Shown one piece after another: positions 1 to 10,948 of a DNA stretch of 64,000 nucleotides. The notes under the pieces are model-generated. The model was not told where the DNA came from, made no database searches, and worked only from the letters and a program-made list of their open reading frames with translations. Both the position numbers and the translations under genes were made by a program. Where the stretch lies: contig JAPTYO010000015.1 in the NCBI GenBank assembly GCA_036873135.1, positions 15,913,683-15,977,682 of the forward strand. Reading direction: 5' to 3'. Each line of letters opens with the position of its first letter. Positions within the stretch are counted from its first letter, which is position 1. Source of the stretch: Clarkia xantiana subsp. parviflora (lineage: Eukaryota > Streptophyta > Magnoliopsida > Myrtales > Onagraceae).

Positions 1-940
1 CTCCAGGTCTATATGAGTTTTTACTCTCCCTGCTAGCTCCTCTAAGGTGCTTGCTGGTTTCTTGGCCATCTTTTCTGCCAGCGTGGACCCGAAGCGGCCT
101 AGGTTTCTAATGAAGGCTCGTATTATCTCACCCTCAGTGATGTCGCCCTGGATGTCTGCTATGTTTTGGTTAAACCTAGTGTAGTAACTGGCCAAGGATT
201 CATCATTTTCTTGCTTCACGTCATCGATGGAGCCTGTTCCTTTGAGGAGCTTCCTTTCTCCTAGATATCTCTGAAGGAATTTCGCCTTTAACTGCTCCCA
301 TGAGTGGATGCTCTCAGAGGGTAGGCTGAAGAACCAGTGTGAGGCCACCCCTGATAGAGTGTTTGGAAATAGGAGTGCCTTGTATCTTTCATCGGTAGTT
401 CTCCCAAATAGGGAGGCTTCATGCTGTTGAATATGCTCCAAAGGGTCTCCCTTGCCATTGTACTTTGCAATCTGGACTGTATGCAGGGAGTCCGGCACCT
501 TGCTCATCTCCAATTCCCTCGTGAAAGGGTGGTTCGTTTTGTCGCTTAGACAGTGCAAGCCGTGTTTCTTTGACTCATTCATTTTCCTTGTTATCATTGC
601 CTCTATTTCTTCCGGAGTGATCAATATCGGTGTCGGAGTGTAATCTCTCTGATAGCCTCCGTAGTTATAGATTGGGCTTGCCGGGATCCCTTGTCCGTAT
701 TGATACGGACTGTAGGTGTATCCTTCACAAAGGGGTTGAGGCTGTGGAGGACTCAGCCCCAGCTGGGCGTGAGGGTCCTCCCTCCTGGTGGTTGTGTTGT
801 GGAGGCTGTGGGGTTCCTTGAGGTTCTGGTTGCATTGGCATTTTCCCTGGGTTAGGCTGCCTCCCTGGAGGTATAGGCTGCCTCCCTCGCCTATTGCCCC
901 CAGGTGGGCGGTGGTGCCTAGACACCATGCTGTTCGTCAT
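1..940 (-). pseudogene. gag: Gag of element A (partial, one frameshift)
   Basis: Retrotransposon Gag (capsid) protein. The N-terminal part (940 to about 725) is a Pro/Gln/Arg-rich tail starting MTNSMVSRHH. After a frame change near 725 it continues with the conserved capsid region, including ASHWFFSLPSESIHSWEQL and LKAKFLQRYLGERKLLKG, then FIRNLGR and LAEKMAKKPASTLEELAG. These motifs align with the Gag of elements B and C. The open frame from about 724 to 1 has no ATG near its start, so it is easily missed. The C-terminal part and everything downstream lie outside the window. Confidence 0.85.
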
Positions 941-967
941 TGCTCTTGTTATTTCCAGGCTTTCTGT

Positions 968-990
968 CCGAAGCCCACTGACGGCGCCAA
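968..990 (-). other. Primer binding site of element A
   Basis: Directly inside the LTR, the minus strand reads TTGGCGCCGTCAGTGGGC. The TGGCGCCG start matches the 3' end of plant tRNAs ending CGGCGCCA (tRNA-Asp type). Which tRNA is used is not certain. Confidence 0.7.
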
Positions 991-991
991 G

Positions 992-1846
992 TGTTAAGTT
1001 CCGAGTCTAGAGTCAACGGGCAGTCGATTCAAGTCTCGTTCCTCACTGGAGATGTTGTGGATTCGATACTCTCGGGTTACGCTGTCCTAGCTCATGTCCT
1101 TCCGTCCTTAGCTTCTCTTCTCCTTTCGCCCTGCAGAAGGGGCAATACCAGGCACAGAGGGGGGGGGGGGGGTGGTGCCTGATGAACCCTCTCCGATACC
1201 TAAGTCAGTACCGTTTTAGAGAGATAAAGCTAGAGAGATGTCAGAGCAAAAATATCCAACTTGTCCAGATGATCAAATGAATAGTGGAGGTGTGGTATTT
1301 ATAGGCAATGGTGTCATTAAGGTGGCTTAATGACATCGTTAACCTTTAAACACAGTTAACTAACCTTTAAGTACGTAATTAAGACCTTAGGATACGGAGA
1401 AGGTTGGCGGAAATAAACCGAGTATGGGAGTCCAAGAGTGGTGTCGGGGCCCTTGGGGGGAAGGAAAATCCGACCCCCAAGGGTAGGGGTTGGGTGAGGC
1501 CACCCAACCCCTCCTAGGGGAGATCGGGTTGGGGGACCCGATCTCCCCTAGGAGAGATCGGGTTGGTCCACCCGATCTCCCCTAGGAGAGATCGGGTTGG
1601 TCCACCCGATCTCCCCTAGGGGAGATCGGGTTGGCTGACCCGATCTCCCCTAGGGGAGGTCGGGTGTGGCCACCCAACCTCACCTAGGTGAGTCTGACTC
1701 GGCCGGACGAGCGCTTCGGCCTCGTCCGGACCGTTGGTGTTCTCGCGATGTGTTCGGGTTGAAGTTTCGATTTACAATCATTAACGGGGTGATAAAAATA
1801 AGACGATTCGGAAGTCAACGGGTTCAAATTGGGCGTATATCCATCA
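992..1846 (-). repeat. 5' LTR of element A
   Basis: On the plus strand it reads TGTTAAG...ATATCCATCA; in element orientation it begins TGATGGATAT, as in elements B, C and D. It is 855 bp. It contains a TATA-like CCTATAAATACC (minus strand, near 1296-1307), a run of 14 G at 1159-1172 and a block of tandem palindromes at 1497-1680. Confidence 0.88.
1497..1680. repeat. Tandem palindromic units in the LTR of element A
   Basis: About five imperfect units of roughly 35-38 bp, each with GGAGATCGGGTTGG facing CCACCCGATCTCC and joined by CCTAGG. Every unit can fold on itself. The block is CpG-rich and sits upstream of the TATA-like box, in U3. Elements B and C have unrelated-sequence palindromes at the same place in their LTRs. 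Confidence 0.85.
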
Positions 1847-2460
1847 CCGATCTCTAGAAATTTTAAATCCCAAGATGTGCGTGGCCTCTCCCATGTCTTT
1901 CATCTTAGATACAGATGCCAACTAGGACTTTAACTTCTTCATAAAACTCACATCGTTTGCGGCAATGAGTATGTCATCCACGTATAAAGTTAAGATGACA
2001 TACTTAGACCCGGAGGTCTTATAATACACACACGGGCTGTTGTGAAAAAAAAACTCACAAATACGTTTCCTACGATTTCCTCATGGAATCTGCAGTACCA
2101 TTGCCGAGACAACCGTTTAAGACCGTTGATGGACCTTTGGAGTCTACAAACTTTATGTTCGTTACCAGGAGTAATGAAACCCTCTGGTTACTCCATGTAA
2201 ATCCTTCCTCCAGGTTTCCAAGGAGGAATGCGGTCTTAATACTCATTTGGTGAGGTTCGTAATCGAGACCTGCGACCAGGACCATAAATGGCCATTACCT
2301 TGTTTTTACGCACAGTTGGTGAGTATGTTTCGTCAAAGTCCACTCCGTGAAGTTGGGTATAGCCTTTCGCAACAAGTCGAGCTTTGTATCGCTCGACCTT
2401 TTCCATCAGTGGTGAGCCTTCTTTCAGGACTCACCGTATCCTTATGCCCCTGTGGTTAGC
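1847..2460 (-). pseudogene. copia reverse transcriptase fragment (element H)
   Basis: RNA-dependent DNA polymerase of a Ty1/copia element, present only in part. On the minus strand one can read VERYKARLVAKGYTQ and GVDFDETYSP (about 2420-2310), then MSIKTAFLLGNLEEG, and the catalytic LYVDDILIA near 1965-1995. Frameshifts and substitutions break the frame; the longest open piece is 2285-2070. The RNase H part is missing because element A is inserted at 1846. Confidence 0.88.
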
Positions 2461-4001
2461 AGGTAAATCAACTACTGACTATAATGACTTTCATTTAGGC
2501 GATCTCTCTCATTTATTATATTCCTCCATTTCTCCACTTGAGGTCTTTCCAATGCATGCCAACAGTTGTTAGAGTGAGGTCATCACCCTTCTAGATGGGA
2601 TACTTCTTTGGAGAAGTTCGATGCCTTTGACTTTCGTCTAGGCTTGTTTATCCCGTCTTTGAGTCTTATTGTCTCTCCCACTCGGAATAATGCCTCTTAT
2701 CGGAGCATTTCTTCTAATTGGGATCAATTCTCCCACTCGAAATAACGCTTCTTATCGGAGCATCACTTCTATTGGGTACAAGAGCAGTGCTTGAACCATA
2801 ACCAACAACTTTCCTTTGAGAACTTCTCGGTCTCGAAGTTTTACTTCAAAGATGAATTCCTTTATCTCTAGGATCTGGAACCAGGTTTTTCGGATCACTC
2901 CCACTGGGAACAATGGGTAGTATAGGTAGTTGTGGCAGTCCTGGTTCAACATTACGATAATCAGGTTTAACTTGATTCGTCCAATTAGCAACAGTGATTA
3001 CATGTGGTAGGTGTTTATTCCTCCCACTGGATTTATTATGAAGATGTTCCCATTATCATTTACCATGTCATTCACTTGAGTTGTTGGTTCAAATCTCTCC
3101 CATTCGAATTAAGTGGGACCTGATATCTGTAATATCTTGCTCCTGATTTGATCAAGACTCATTATTCTGAAAACTGTCAATGCATCGGAAAATTCGTCCT
3201 CAAGTATGTAATGTTTACATGTTCGACCACGACACCATGTCTTTAAGTTGTAAACATGTACTTTCAAAGAGTAATTAACATACTCTTGTCCTAAATGCGT
3301 GTTTAATGCGCAAATTAATGTCGTATGGTGATATAATTTAACTCATTATCATTCTTCAGCTTTTATGGCGGCGTGTTATATCAATTTTAGTGGAACAAAG
3401 TTTTACATGAATGTGAATCACTTCTCATCATCCCTTAGGGAACAGCTGATTAAGTGACTCTAACATTATGTTTATAAACTATGCCTCCAGTGTGCGATTT
3501 GATTTGAATGCCTAGCTTGACTTGTCATTCATGGCGTACGGAAGGAAAATCGTTTAACCGAATTGATCCTTCTTCGTTTGCAAACTTATCTCAGAGATTT
3601 TATCCCATCTTCGAATTGAGCATTTCAGGTTTTCACCCCATGCATCAGTTGATACTTTTACAAGGTCGTGGTAGCTTCCAAAGCCTACTTCTTACCGATG
3701 TAAACGTTATCAATAAGTTATTTTCGAAGGAATGCAAACGCAAATTCAGCACATCATCATTTAAACACTTCATTATTAAACTCGTACTTTGAAACGATGT
3801 GTTCCGTCTTTCGAGGTCCACTTGCGCGTTAGCGCTATTCACCGAAATTTTAATCCTTGGTTAAACCTTTTTATTTCCGAATTTAATTTAAATTAATCCA
3901 ATCGGTTTCGCACATGATCATCATCACAGTTTATTTCATTCAATGGAGTACTGTTAATAAAGAAAGATATAAATCATTCGATCTAGCTACGCAATCAATG
4001 G
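2461..4001 (-). other. Non-coding middle of copia element H
   Basis: This aligns with 28500-30110 of F and, inverted, with 36600-38000 of G. In a complete copia element this position would hold protease and integrase, but I see no open frame or integrase motif in any of the three copies. At 2670-2770 a motif with CCCACTCGGAATAA and TTATCGGAGCAT is repeated; it recurs in F (28815-28920) and G (37735-37830). Confidence 0.6.
2670..2770 (-). repeat. Short direct repeat in the copia linker
   Basis: Two to three degenerate copies of a unit of about 60 bp with the core CTCGGAATAATGC and TCTTATCGGAGCAT. The same unit is repeated in the two related copia elements, with differing copy number. It lies just upstream of the reverse transcriptase. 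Confidence 0.6.
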
Positions 4002-4780
4002 TGTTGCGTCCTGGATGAACTGGGTCGTGTGGACGCGTCTGTCTGAGTGGTTGAGCGGGTTTTTGGGCTGTCACCCTTCGTCAGAAAGAGGTTTTCGCCT
4101 TGTGTTGATGACGAGTGTTCGGTTTTGTCGCTGAGTCTCGGAAAGGTCTGTGATTCAAAAGGAGTCTGTGTCTCGGAAAGCGGAGGTGTCTCAGGAAAGC
4201 GGATGGCAGTCTGTGCACAAGTCTGAACGTCTGGGGCGCTGGTTCCTGCACGAAGGGCCAGTACTAGCACGGAGAGGGGGGGGTGGTGCTAGTGGAGCCC
4301 TCTCCGATGCCTAAATCACTATAGGGCTAAAAAGGTAATCTTAGAGAGAGAAAGTATTTCTAGAGAGAAGTCAGAGCTCAAAATACCAAAGTTGGGCAAA
4401 TGAGAGGATGTGTGAAAATGGGTGGCCAAGGCCTCCTATTAATAGGCTTCCTTGGGACCGGACCCGGTTTTAAAGCGGTTTGATGACGGTTCAAAAGCAA
4501 GCGGTAACCGTCATCAATATTGGCAATGCGCGAACTTGACTTCTCTTCACGTAACGGTAATCGCGTAAACGGTAATCGCGCAATACCCGTAATGCAATCC
4601 GGACCTCGTCGAATTTGGGCAATTCGGCGAGGTCCGGCTTGCCGTGCAACCCGGACGCGCGTAACGCGCTTCCAGACCGTTTTGACCCTTGGGAGACGTT
4701 TTTGAAGCCGTGATGTAATTTTGACGTGTTTACAAGGCTCGAAATATAAATACGAACTCGAATTGGACACATATCCATCA
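4002..4780 (-). repeat. 3' LTR of element B
   Basis: The plus strand reads TGTTGCGTCC...ATATCCATCA. It contains a run of 8 G (4276-4283) and a palindrome near 4600-4640 (CCGGACCTCG facing CGAGGTCCGG). It keeps a stretch at about 4395-4423 that the 5' LTR has lost. Confidence 0.95.
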
Positions 4781-4793
4781 CTTGCCCCCGAGT
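4781..4793 (-). other. Polypurine tract of element B
   Basis: The minus strand reads ACTCGGGGGCAAG immediately before the 3' LTR. Element C has the same tract at 26562-26574. Confidence 0.8.
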
Positions 4794-5699
4794 CAAGTAA
4801 CGGTTTAAAACCTTTCTTGACTCTATTTTAAGTTTAGGATACGCGTCCAATTTGAGCTTGACGCTAACCTTCCGGTTTTGATTGTGGGTTGGACGTAGAA
4901 GTCTTGATTTCGTCCATCCTTTGATTTTCCGACCGAGTGACTTTGTTTTCTGTCATCACGGTTAGTGCAATAGAGAATGCGCGTATATATCGTGCGAACA
5001 TGATTACCGCTAGGGATATAAGCAATTAGTAACATGTCATGCGGTCATGCTTTTATCAACATGCATGCATAAGTAACGGTTATGGCAAGAACGTAATTAT
5101 GTGATGCTAAAAATATAATGCGTAAATGACTTAGCGATTAGTAAATCATGAATCATGCGATATGCGAACATGCATGTAGAACGACGAATTTGATATGCGT
5201 AATACCGAAATAATCATGTGCGTAGAGATAAATACTTAGAAGAGGGTGGAGTATACCGTAAGCACTTAGGCGTGGGTATAGGTGAATTACTCATTTGATC
5301 CTTATCATCAGGGAATCTCTTGGAAGTAGTCGTTTGTTGCCTTGATGCCTTAGAGAAATATTTTCTTAAGTGTTGTCGTGTTTGCTCTTCGCGGTTCGTC
5401 ACATTAGTCGCACCGCTTGCATGATAGCTTCTTGGGACGTTGGCCACTTTTGTTGCACGTATCAATTTTGCTATGCGCGTTGACTTTAATGGTTGTATGT
5501 TGGTAATGATAGCTTTGGCGATGTATTGTTGAGCATCATGTATAGACCGTCGGTCATTGTCTGCAAGCATGTCAAAACACTTAGAAAATATTTAAACGAT
5601 ATCTAATGCTTGTTACCATAGATGTCGTCGTATGAGCTTTGTCGATGAGCGTCGTGGGTGTGCTTAGGAGGCATAGCTACTTGTTGTATGCAATCCATC
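4794..5699. other. 3' untranslated region of element B
   Basis: It aligns, inverted, with 25000-25285 and 26030-26560 of element C; the intervening 750 bp of C are absent here. No open frame is supported. In element terms this lies upstream of the (lost) antisense gene. Confidence 0.6.
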
Positions 5700-5975
5700 T
5701 TTGTCGACATGTATGTACATACATGGAAACACTTCGAAAATATTTTCTCCTTGTCGACATGTATGTACGTACATGGAAACACTTAGAAAATATTTTCCCC
5801 TTGTCGACATGCATCCTTGTCGATATGTATGTACGTACATGGAAACACTTAGAAAATATTTTCTCCTTGTCGACATGCATTCTTGTCGACATGAATGTAT
5901 GTACATGGAAACACTTTAGAAAATATTTTCTCCTTGTCGACATGCATCCTTGTCGACATGTATGTATGTACACTG
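5700..5975. repeat. Tandem repeat of 60-75 bp in element B
   Basis: Four full units and a partial one, each with CTTGTCGACATG, the self-complementary ATGTACGTACAT and GGAAACACTTAGAAAATATT. Element C has only a single degenerate trace (around 25230-25270). Open frames across the array arise from the repeat and are not genes. Confidence 0.85.
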
Positions 5976-6437
5976 TATGTGCGTATTTGCCCCCGCACTT
6001 AGAATCTTTTCACCATCCCTGGCTATGTATGTTGTATCTGTATGCTTGATGCGAACACAGGTTATATGCCAACTCCTGATAATATGCTGACACATGGTTG
6101 TATGCTGACAGCTTGCAATATGCTGACTGTCATCCTGAGCAAAGTACTTAGAAAATATTCCACCATTGTAATCTTGTATGCTGCGAGTATGAGCTCGATG
6201 TTGTCATGTAAGGTTAATGTGTTGAAGAGGTTGCCCCCCTTGCGTGATGCTTGTTACTTGTTGCACGAAGACTAACGAGTCTTGTACGTACATGGTTGTC
6301 TCACATGGAGCGTCTGTTGCATAAATGCTTGCATAAGTGTTGATGCGTGTTTACGCACTGACTGGATTGTTGGTTGTATTTTCCAGGATATCAGATCTTG
6401 CTGTCTTCTTGTCGGAAATAGTCTTCCCACGACTGTT

Positions 6438-6470
6438 ACCATGAGTAAGTCCACTACTCCATCTTGATGG
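6438..6470 (+). pseudogene. Remnant start of the antisense gene in element B
   Basis: ATGAGTAAGTCCACTACTCC matches the presumed start of the antisense gene of C (24990 downward, minus strand). After a few codons the frame ends and the sequence jumps to what in C lies beyond the antisense gene. B is thus an internal-deletion derivative with a breakpoint near 6470-6530. Confidence 0.65.
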
Positions 6471-6583
6471 CTATGAACATGAGGATTTGCCTCTAACAAG
6501 AGATGTCACAGCATGTCATTTTTTAGAAGTAAACATGTGTTTTGTCTTTACAAAGAGGATACCTCAGCATGCTACTTTTGATA

Positions 6584-6860
6584 GTAAATCTTGGTGTTAA
6601 TCCAAGATATTGCTTGTAGTTGACGCCTTTGGAATAGTCGTCATTTTGATAGTAGACCTTGGTATTTTTCCAAGGTATTGCTTGTAGTTAACGCCTCTGG
6701 AATAGTCGTCATTTTGATAGTAGACCTTGGTGTTATTCCAAGGTATTGCTTGTAGCTGACGCCTTTGGAATAGTCGTCATTTTGATGGTAGACCTTGGTG
6801 TTATTCCAAGGTATTGCTTGTAGCTGACGCCTTTGGAATAGTCGTCATTTTGATGGATAA
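6584..6860. repeat. Four 68-bp tandem units with a hairpin (element B)
   Basis: Units begin near 6584, 6655, 6723 and 6790. Each holds CCTTGG...CCAAGG, able to form a six-base-pair stem, followed by a conserved GACGCCTTTGGAATAGTCGTC. Element C has about two units (21240-21370). The array lies between the end of the second Gag module and the 3' end of the antisense gene. Confidence 0.8.
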
Positions 6861-7778
6861 TCCGCAGGTTGTCATTGCGACATATAAGTTGACTGTGCAC
6901 ATAGCGTGATGGCTTTGTGTTGCCGGCACCTTCTTGAGATAGACGCCGATGTTATGAATGGAGAAATAACCTCCCTGTTGTTTTAGATAATAGATATGTT
7001 GGCATTGTATACCATAAATCCCTCCTTGAACACAATGCTTAGCTTGTATTGTTGAAGTAGATTTTTGTGCATAGGTTATTACTTGGCGTAATTCCCATGT
7101 AGTAATCGTAGTGTAGCATTTACCTACGAACAAAGTTGATTTTGTCAGGTAATCGCAATTTTTATAAGTTTGCAAAAGTATGGAGTCATGAAATTTTCTT
7201 TTTAGTCATGCATATAATAAATAAAGTAAAGGAATCTGATACGAGGATTCCTTGTTTGTGTAGGAAACTTCCCTGAGTGCGGATGTGATAGGTGTGGATC
7301 ATGATAGGTGTGTATATATTGGGAGCGTAGCTTCTCCAAGTATTATCCGCTATATGTGGTTGCAGCATGCTGACTTTGAAAATATCTTGGGCTTAATTCC
7401 AAGTTGTTGATTCCATGATGACGCCTTTTGATATAGTCGTCAATATGAGTAAGTTGTTGTTGATGATAAACGTTGTCATAACGCGTAATAGATTTTTGGC
7501 TCATGGCATAATATCTTGGATTGTAGATGTAGATAATAAGCGCGTAGTTTTGTTACTTCGCGTTTAATCCAAAATAGCATGCAAGACATAGATATGTACC
7601 TACAAATGTAGATTGACTTCATTAGATACTTGCGCGTATTTACATTGTTTTTTCAGGAAGGCGTCAACTGATTATTCCTTCTTAAAACATGTAAAGGAAC
7701 TAGATGCGATGATACTAGAAACACTTAGAATATAAATGCGCAAAGTAATCGGAAAGATAATTATTTCTCCCGTCTTTT
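6861..7778. other. Non-coding spacer downstream of gag-pro in element B
   Basis: Aligns with 20663-21240 of element C. Open frames on the minus strand (7175-6801) are not conserved in C. It ends with a further CTTGG...CCAAG inverted repeat near 7385-7405. No gene is supported. Confidence 0.6.
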
Positions 7779-10700
7779 TTATGGTTGGTTTGACGATGAT
7801 GTCGCAGAGTCGGGTGCAACAAATCGCCTTAATGCGCCCAGCGCGATGCATTCTTCAATCTCCCATCTCAGTGGTAGACACATGTTTGTGTTGTGCCCCC
7901 AGGTCTTGTGGTATTTGCACCATTCCTTAACGTTGTTGCCCAAGAAAGCAGTCTTCGGAACAAGTGGACTCGGGAGCTTGTTTTCGAGTAGGTTGACGTA
8001 AATATCTTCAGCAACCGTGTTTAGAGGTGTGAAGATGTTGTCGATATTGATGCTTGCGCCCTCCTGTTTGTTCGTTTCAGCTTGAACTTCTTTGTCCCAA
8101 CTGAGGGGTGTACCCCACCTCAGTTCTTGTTCACACAAGTCTGCTGTTTCGAGCTTGTCCTTTAGATCTGCCATGGTTCTGGTTGTTCGCCATCCATGAG
8201 TTCTTCCGAAGAGAAGGAAGGATCTGGCGTTCATGTTTGCATAGAACACGCTTATCACTTCCTTTCTTGTTGCTTTTGCCAAAGAGGCGTTAGCAGCGAA
8301 TCTGTTGAAGTAGTTCATGATTGGCTCGCCTTCACCCTGCTTGACGAGCCATATCTGGTTCCATGGCAAATACTGGATGTACTCTTGTGGCTTCCAAACT
8401 GTAACAGCTTGTTCCTGCCTTCCGTCATCAACGACTTTCTGCTTCTTGAAAGAATTTACCATCGCCACATGGAAATGGTGCTTTGCTCTTAGGGCGTTGA
8501 CGTAACAACGTCTTGCGGTTATCTGGTCGCCAAGTACTTCCCCGATCCCATGGTCCGTAGGGAACTTCATCTTCTGGTGGACAGTAGAGGGCACGATCAC
8601 GTAAGGGTTGATCGTTGTTCGTCCCAAAATTCCATTATAGGCCCCAAGAGATTCCACAACGACGAAAGTGACTTTGACGTGCAATGCTTTCCACCCTTGG
8701 CCAAGGATGACAGGAAGCGTGATTGTTCCCAGGTGGTGTGTAGCTGCTCCGGCAAAGATGACTAGCGAGAAGGTTCCCGGAGTCAAGTCTTTGACTGATC
8801 TTCCCAGTTGCTCTAGGACTTTGACATGTAGAATGTCAGCGGAGCTTCCACCATCAACGAGGATTCTTTTCACATCATATCCGTCGATGTCCATGGTTAT
8901 GACTAAAGCGTCATCGTGAGGGTAAACGATATGCTTTAAGTCTTCCCTGGAAAATTGGATGACCACGTCTTCTTGCTCCGGTTGCTTGCGCTTTCCGTAT
9001 TTCGGCAATGTTGCTGCTTGGGATGCATAAATATCCCGAGCATTAGATATTTGTCCTCCGACGGCAGGTCCTCCGTGGATGACGTTGATGACACCTCGCT
9101 TGGTTGGCGGAGGGTTGTCGTTGACCTTCTCTTTGCCTTTATTTCCTCTTTTTGATGACTCTGGTTGAGCCTTCTTTGGGGGGTTGTCGCCTTGATCGAC
9201 GAATTGCTTCAATTCGCCCTTGAGGACGAAGTTGTTAATGCGGAAACGTAGGCTGACGCAGCTTTCCGTCTCGTGGCCGAAGACCTCGTGGTTTTCACAC
9301 CACTTGTCTTTGTCTTTCCCCTGCGGGCCTTTTCTGAAATTGTTCGGCTCTTTCCACATGTTCGCATCCTTCATCTCTCTCAATATCACGGACAGCGGGG
9401 CATTCAAAGGAATGCAGTCAGCGAGGTTTACTTCATTTGGCTTCTGGAAATCTCCTTGAAAAGGCCTTTTCGGCTGAGGATGCCAATTTCTTCCTTGCTG
9501 ACCGCTTGAGGGCGGTTTTGCTTGATTCTGCTTTGGGTTTTCTTTTGCCTTTGCCGCAGAGACTTTTGCCTTGTTATGGCTTCTGAACCTTTCGAGGTCC
9601 ACGTATTCTTTAACTTTTGCGGCTACTTCTTCTAGAGTTTCAGCCGGGCGCTTTGCCATCTTTTCTGCTAGGGCATAGTCTCTTCGTCCGAGGTTTCGGA
9701 TGAATGCTCGCACTATCTCTATTTCGAGATGTTCTGGTTGAAGAGAACGTAATATTCAGCGAGAGATTCTTCATTTTGTTGTTGGACGTCGTCCAGAGCA
9801 TTTGTTCCTTTCAGCAATGTGCGTTCGCCCATGTATGGTTGAATGAATTTAGCCTTCAGGTTCGCCCGTGAGGTGATGCTTCCGCATGGCAGCGAGAAGA
9901 ACCAGTGTGCTGTGGTCCCGGCAAGAGTTTGTGAAAACGTCATTGCAAAGTGGTGTGGGTTCTTCGTTCTGCCTAGCAGAGAGGCCTCGTGCTTCTGCAC
10001 GTGTTCCACTGGATCTCCTTTTCCGCGATAGAGATCTCCTCCAATCCGGTACAGTGCGTCTGGGACGCGACTGTTCACAAGGTTGTCCGCGAACGGATGT
10101 GACGCCCTTTCTTCAAGTGCGTGCATACCCTTCATCTTTGCTTCTTTCATCTTCTTCTCCACAATTTCTTCTAACATCTCGGCAGTAAACCCTTTTATAG
10201 GTTCAGCATAACTTGTTGAAGGATTTTGTCGACCATTGTTATGGTAGATGTCAGATTGATCTCTGCTTGTGGTCTGGAAGGGATCATCCCTCGTTGGCTG
10301 CTGTGGGCGGTGGTATGGGGGTTGCCTTTCATTCCTCCAATGACGGGCTCCTTGGGAAGGAGTTTATGAACGTGCGGCTTCATATCTTGCATGTTGGTTT
10401 CTGTCCTGGAAAGGATCGCCTTGGCGGGTAGTGTCTTGCGACATTTTTCTTGTCGGCGCAGCGTGCTCCTGAGCGGTTGGAGGTGGTTGAGCCGCATATC
10501 CTTGATTTTTTAGTGACTCGCGGAATGCGAGTAACTCTTCCAGTGCAGCCATCATTGCTGGAGTAACGGTAGGCATCGGGTTTGCTCCCGTTTGTTGTTC
10601 GCCTTATGGCATTTCTGTCTGAGATTCATCATCATCATGCATCTCTGGCTCGAAACCAGGTGGGGGTGAGCGATGCTCGTCCCTTGGCTCTTGGTGGTTG

Positions 10701-10900
10701 TGCTGTGCATTGGGCACATCCTCGGTTGGCATGGATGAAGCTACGGAAGTAGCTCTCGGTATGTGGGAGGGTCCCGACTGGCTTCCAGCTGGCCTCTGAC
10801 CTCTTGCTCTTTTGTTTGCCGGAGACTTCTTAGGACGTCCAGGCCTTTTCCTTGTGTTTCTTGTGTTAACCTCTTCGGGAGGGTTGCGATCACTCGTCAT
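7779..10900 (-). pseudogene. gag-pro: Gag - aspartic protease - second Gag-like module of element B
   Basis: A single ancestral reading unit with three parts. (1) Gag: a basic N-terminus MTSDRNPPEEVN (10900), a capsid region with HWFFSLPCGSI (about 9920-9880), and a CX2HX4HX4C knuckle [15 protein letters not shown] (about 9300-9257). (2) A retropepsin-like protease with [12 protein letters not shown] around 8870-8830; Asp-Gly-Gly replaces the usual Asp-Ser/Thr-Gly. (3) A second Gag-like region with [15 protein letters not shown] and a second CX2HX4HX4C knuckle [15 protein letters not shown] (7919-7878). Parts 2 and 3 are uninterrupted in one 644-codon frame (9713-7779). Gag is broken by a CAA-to-TAA stop near 10602, a frameshift near 10370-10500 and a deletion of about 26 bp near 9716. 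No RT motif follows. Confidence 0.88.
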
Positions 10901-10923
10901 GTCTTTGCGGTATGGTAGCTTTT

Positions 10924-10948
10924 GTTCGAATCACGGAGACGGCGCCAA
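10924..10948 (-). other. Primer binding site of element B
   Basis: The minus strand reads TTGGCGCCGTCTCCGTGA then TTCGAAC, complementary to a tRNA 3' end ...CGGCGCCA with a TTCGAAT T-loop. The match resembles plant tRNA-Asp only over the first bases, so the primer is not identified. Confidence 0.7.

Larger units (their letters stand above)
1..1846 (-). mobile_element. Element A: 5' part of a Ty3/gypsy-like LTR retrotransposon, cut by the window edge
   Basis: Read on the minus strand, the order is 5' LTR (1846 down to 992), primer binding site, then Gag. This is the 5' end of an element whose remainder lies left of the window. The Gag and LTR are clearly related to those of elements B, C and D but diverged from them, so A is a separate subfamily. 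It is inserted in the reverse-transcriptase region of the old copia element H: the sequence at 1847 continues a copia polymerase. The 5 bases after the LTR are CCGAT; the matching left duplication cannot be seen. Confidence 0.88.

Noticed and set aside
5639..6049. 136-codon frame with repeated CRHVCTYMETLRKYF-like motif
   Set aside because: It is a translation of the 60-75-bp tandem repeat of element B, open on both strands and absent from C.
9720..10188. Plus-strand frames within 8108-10188 (opposite to gag-pro of B)
   Set aside because: They mirror the gag-pro coding frame and are not conserved as proteins in C (minus strand there).
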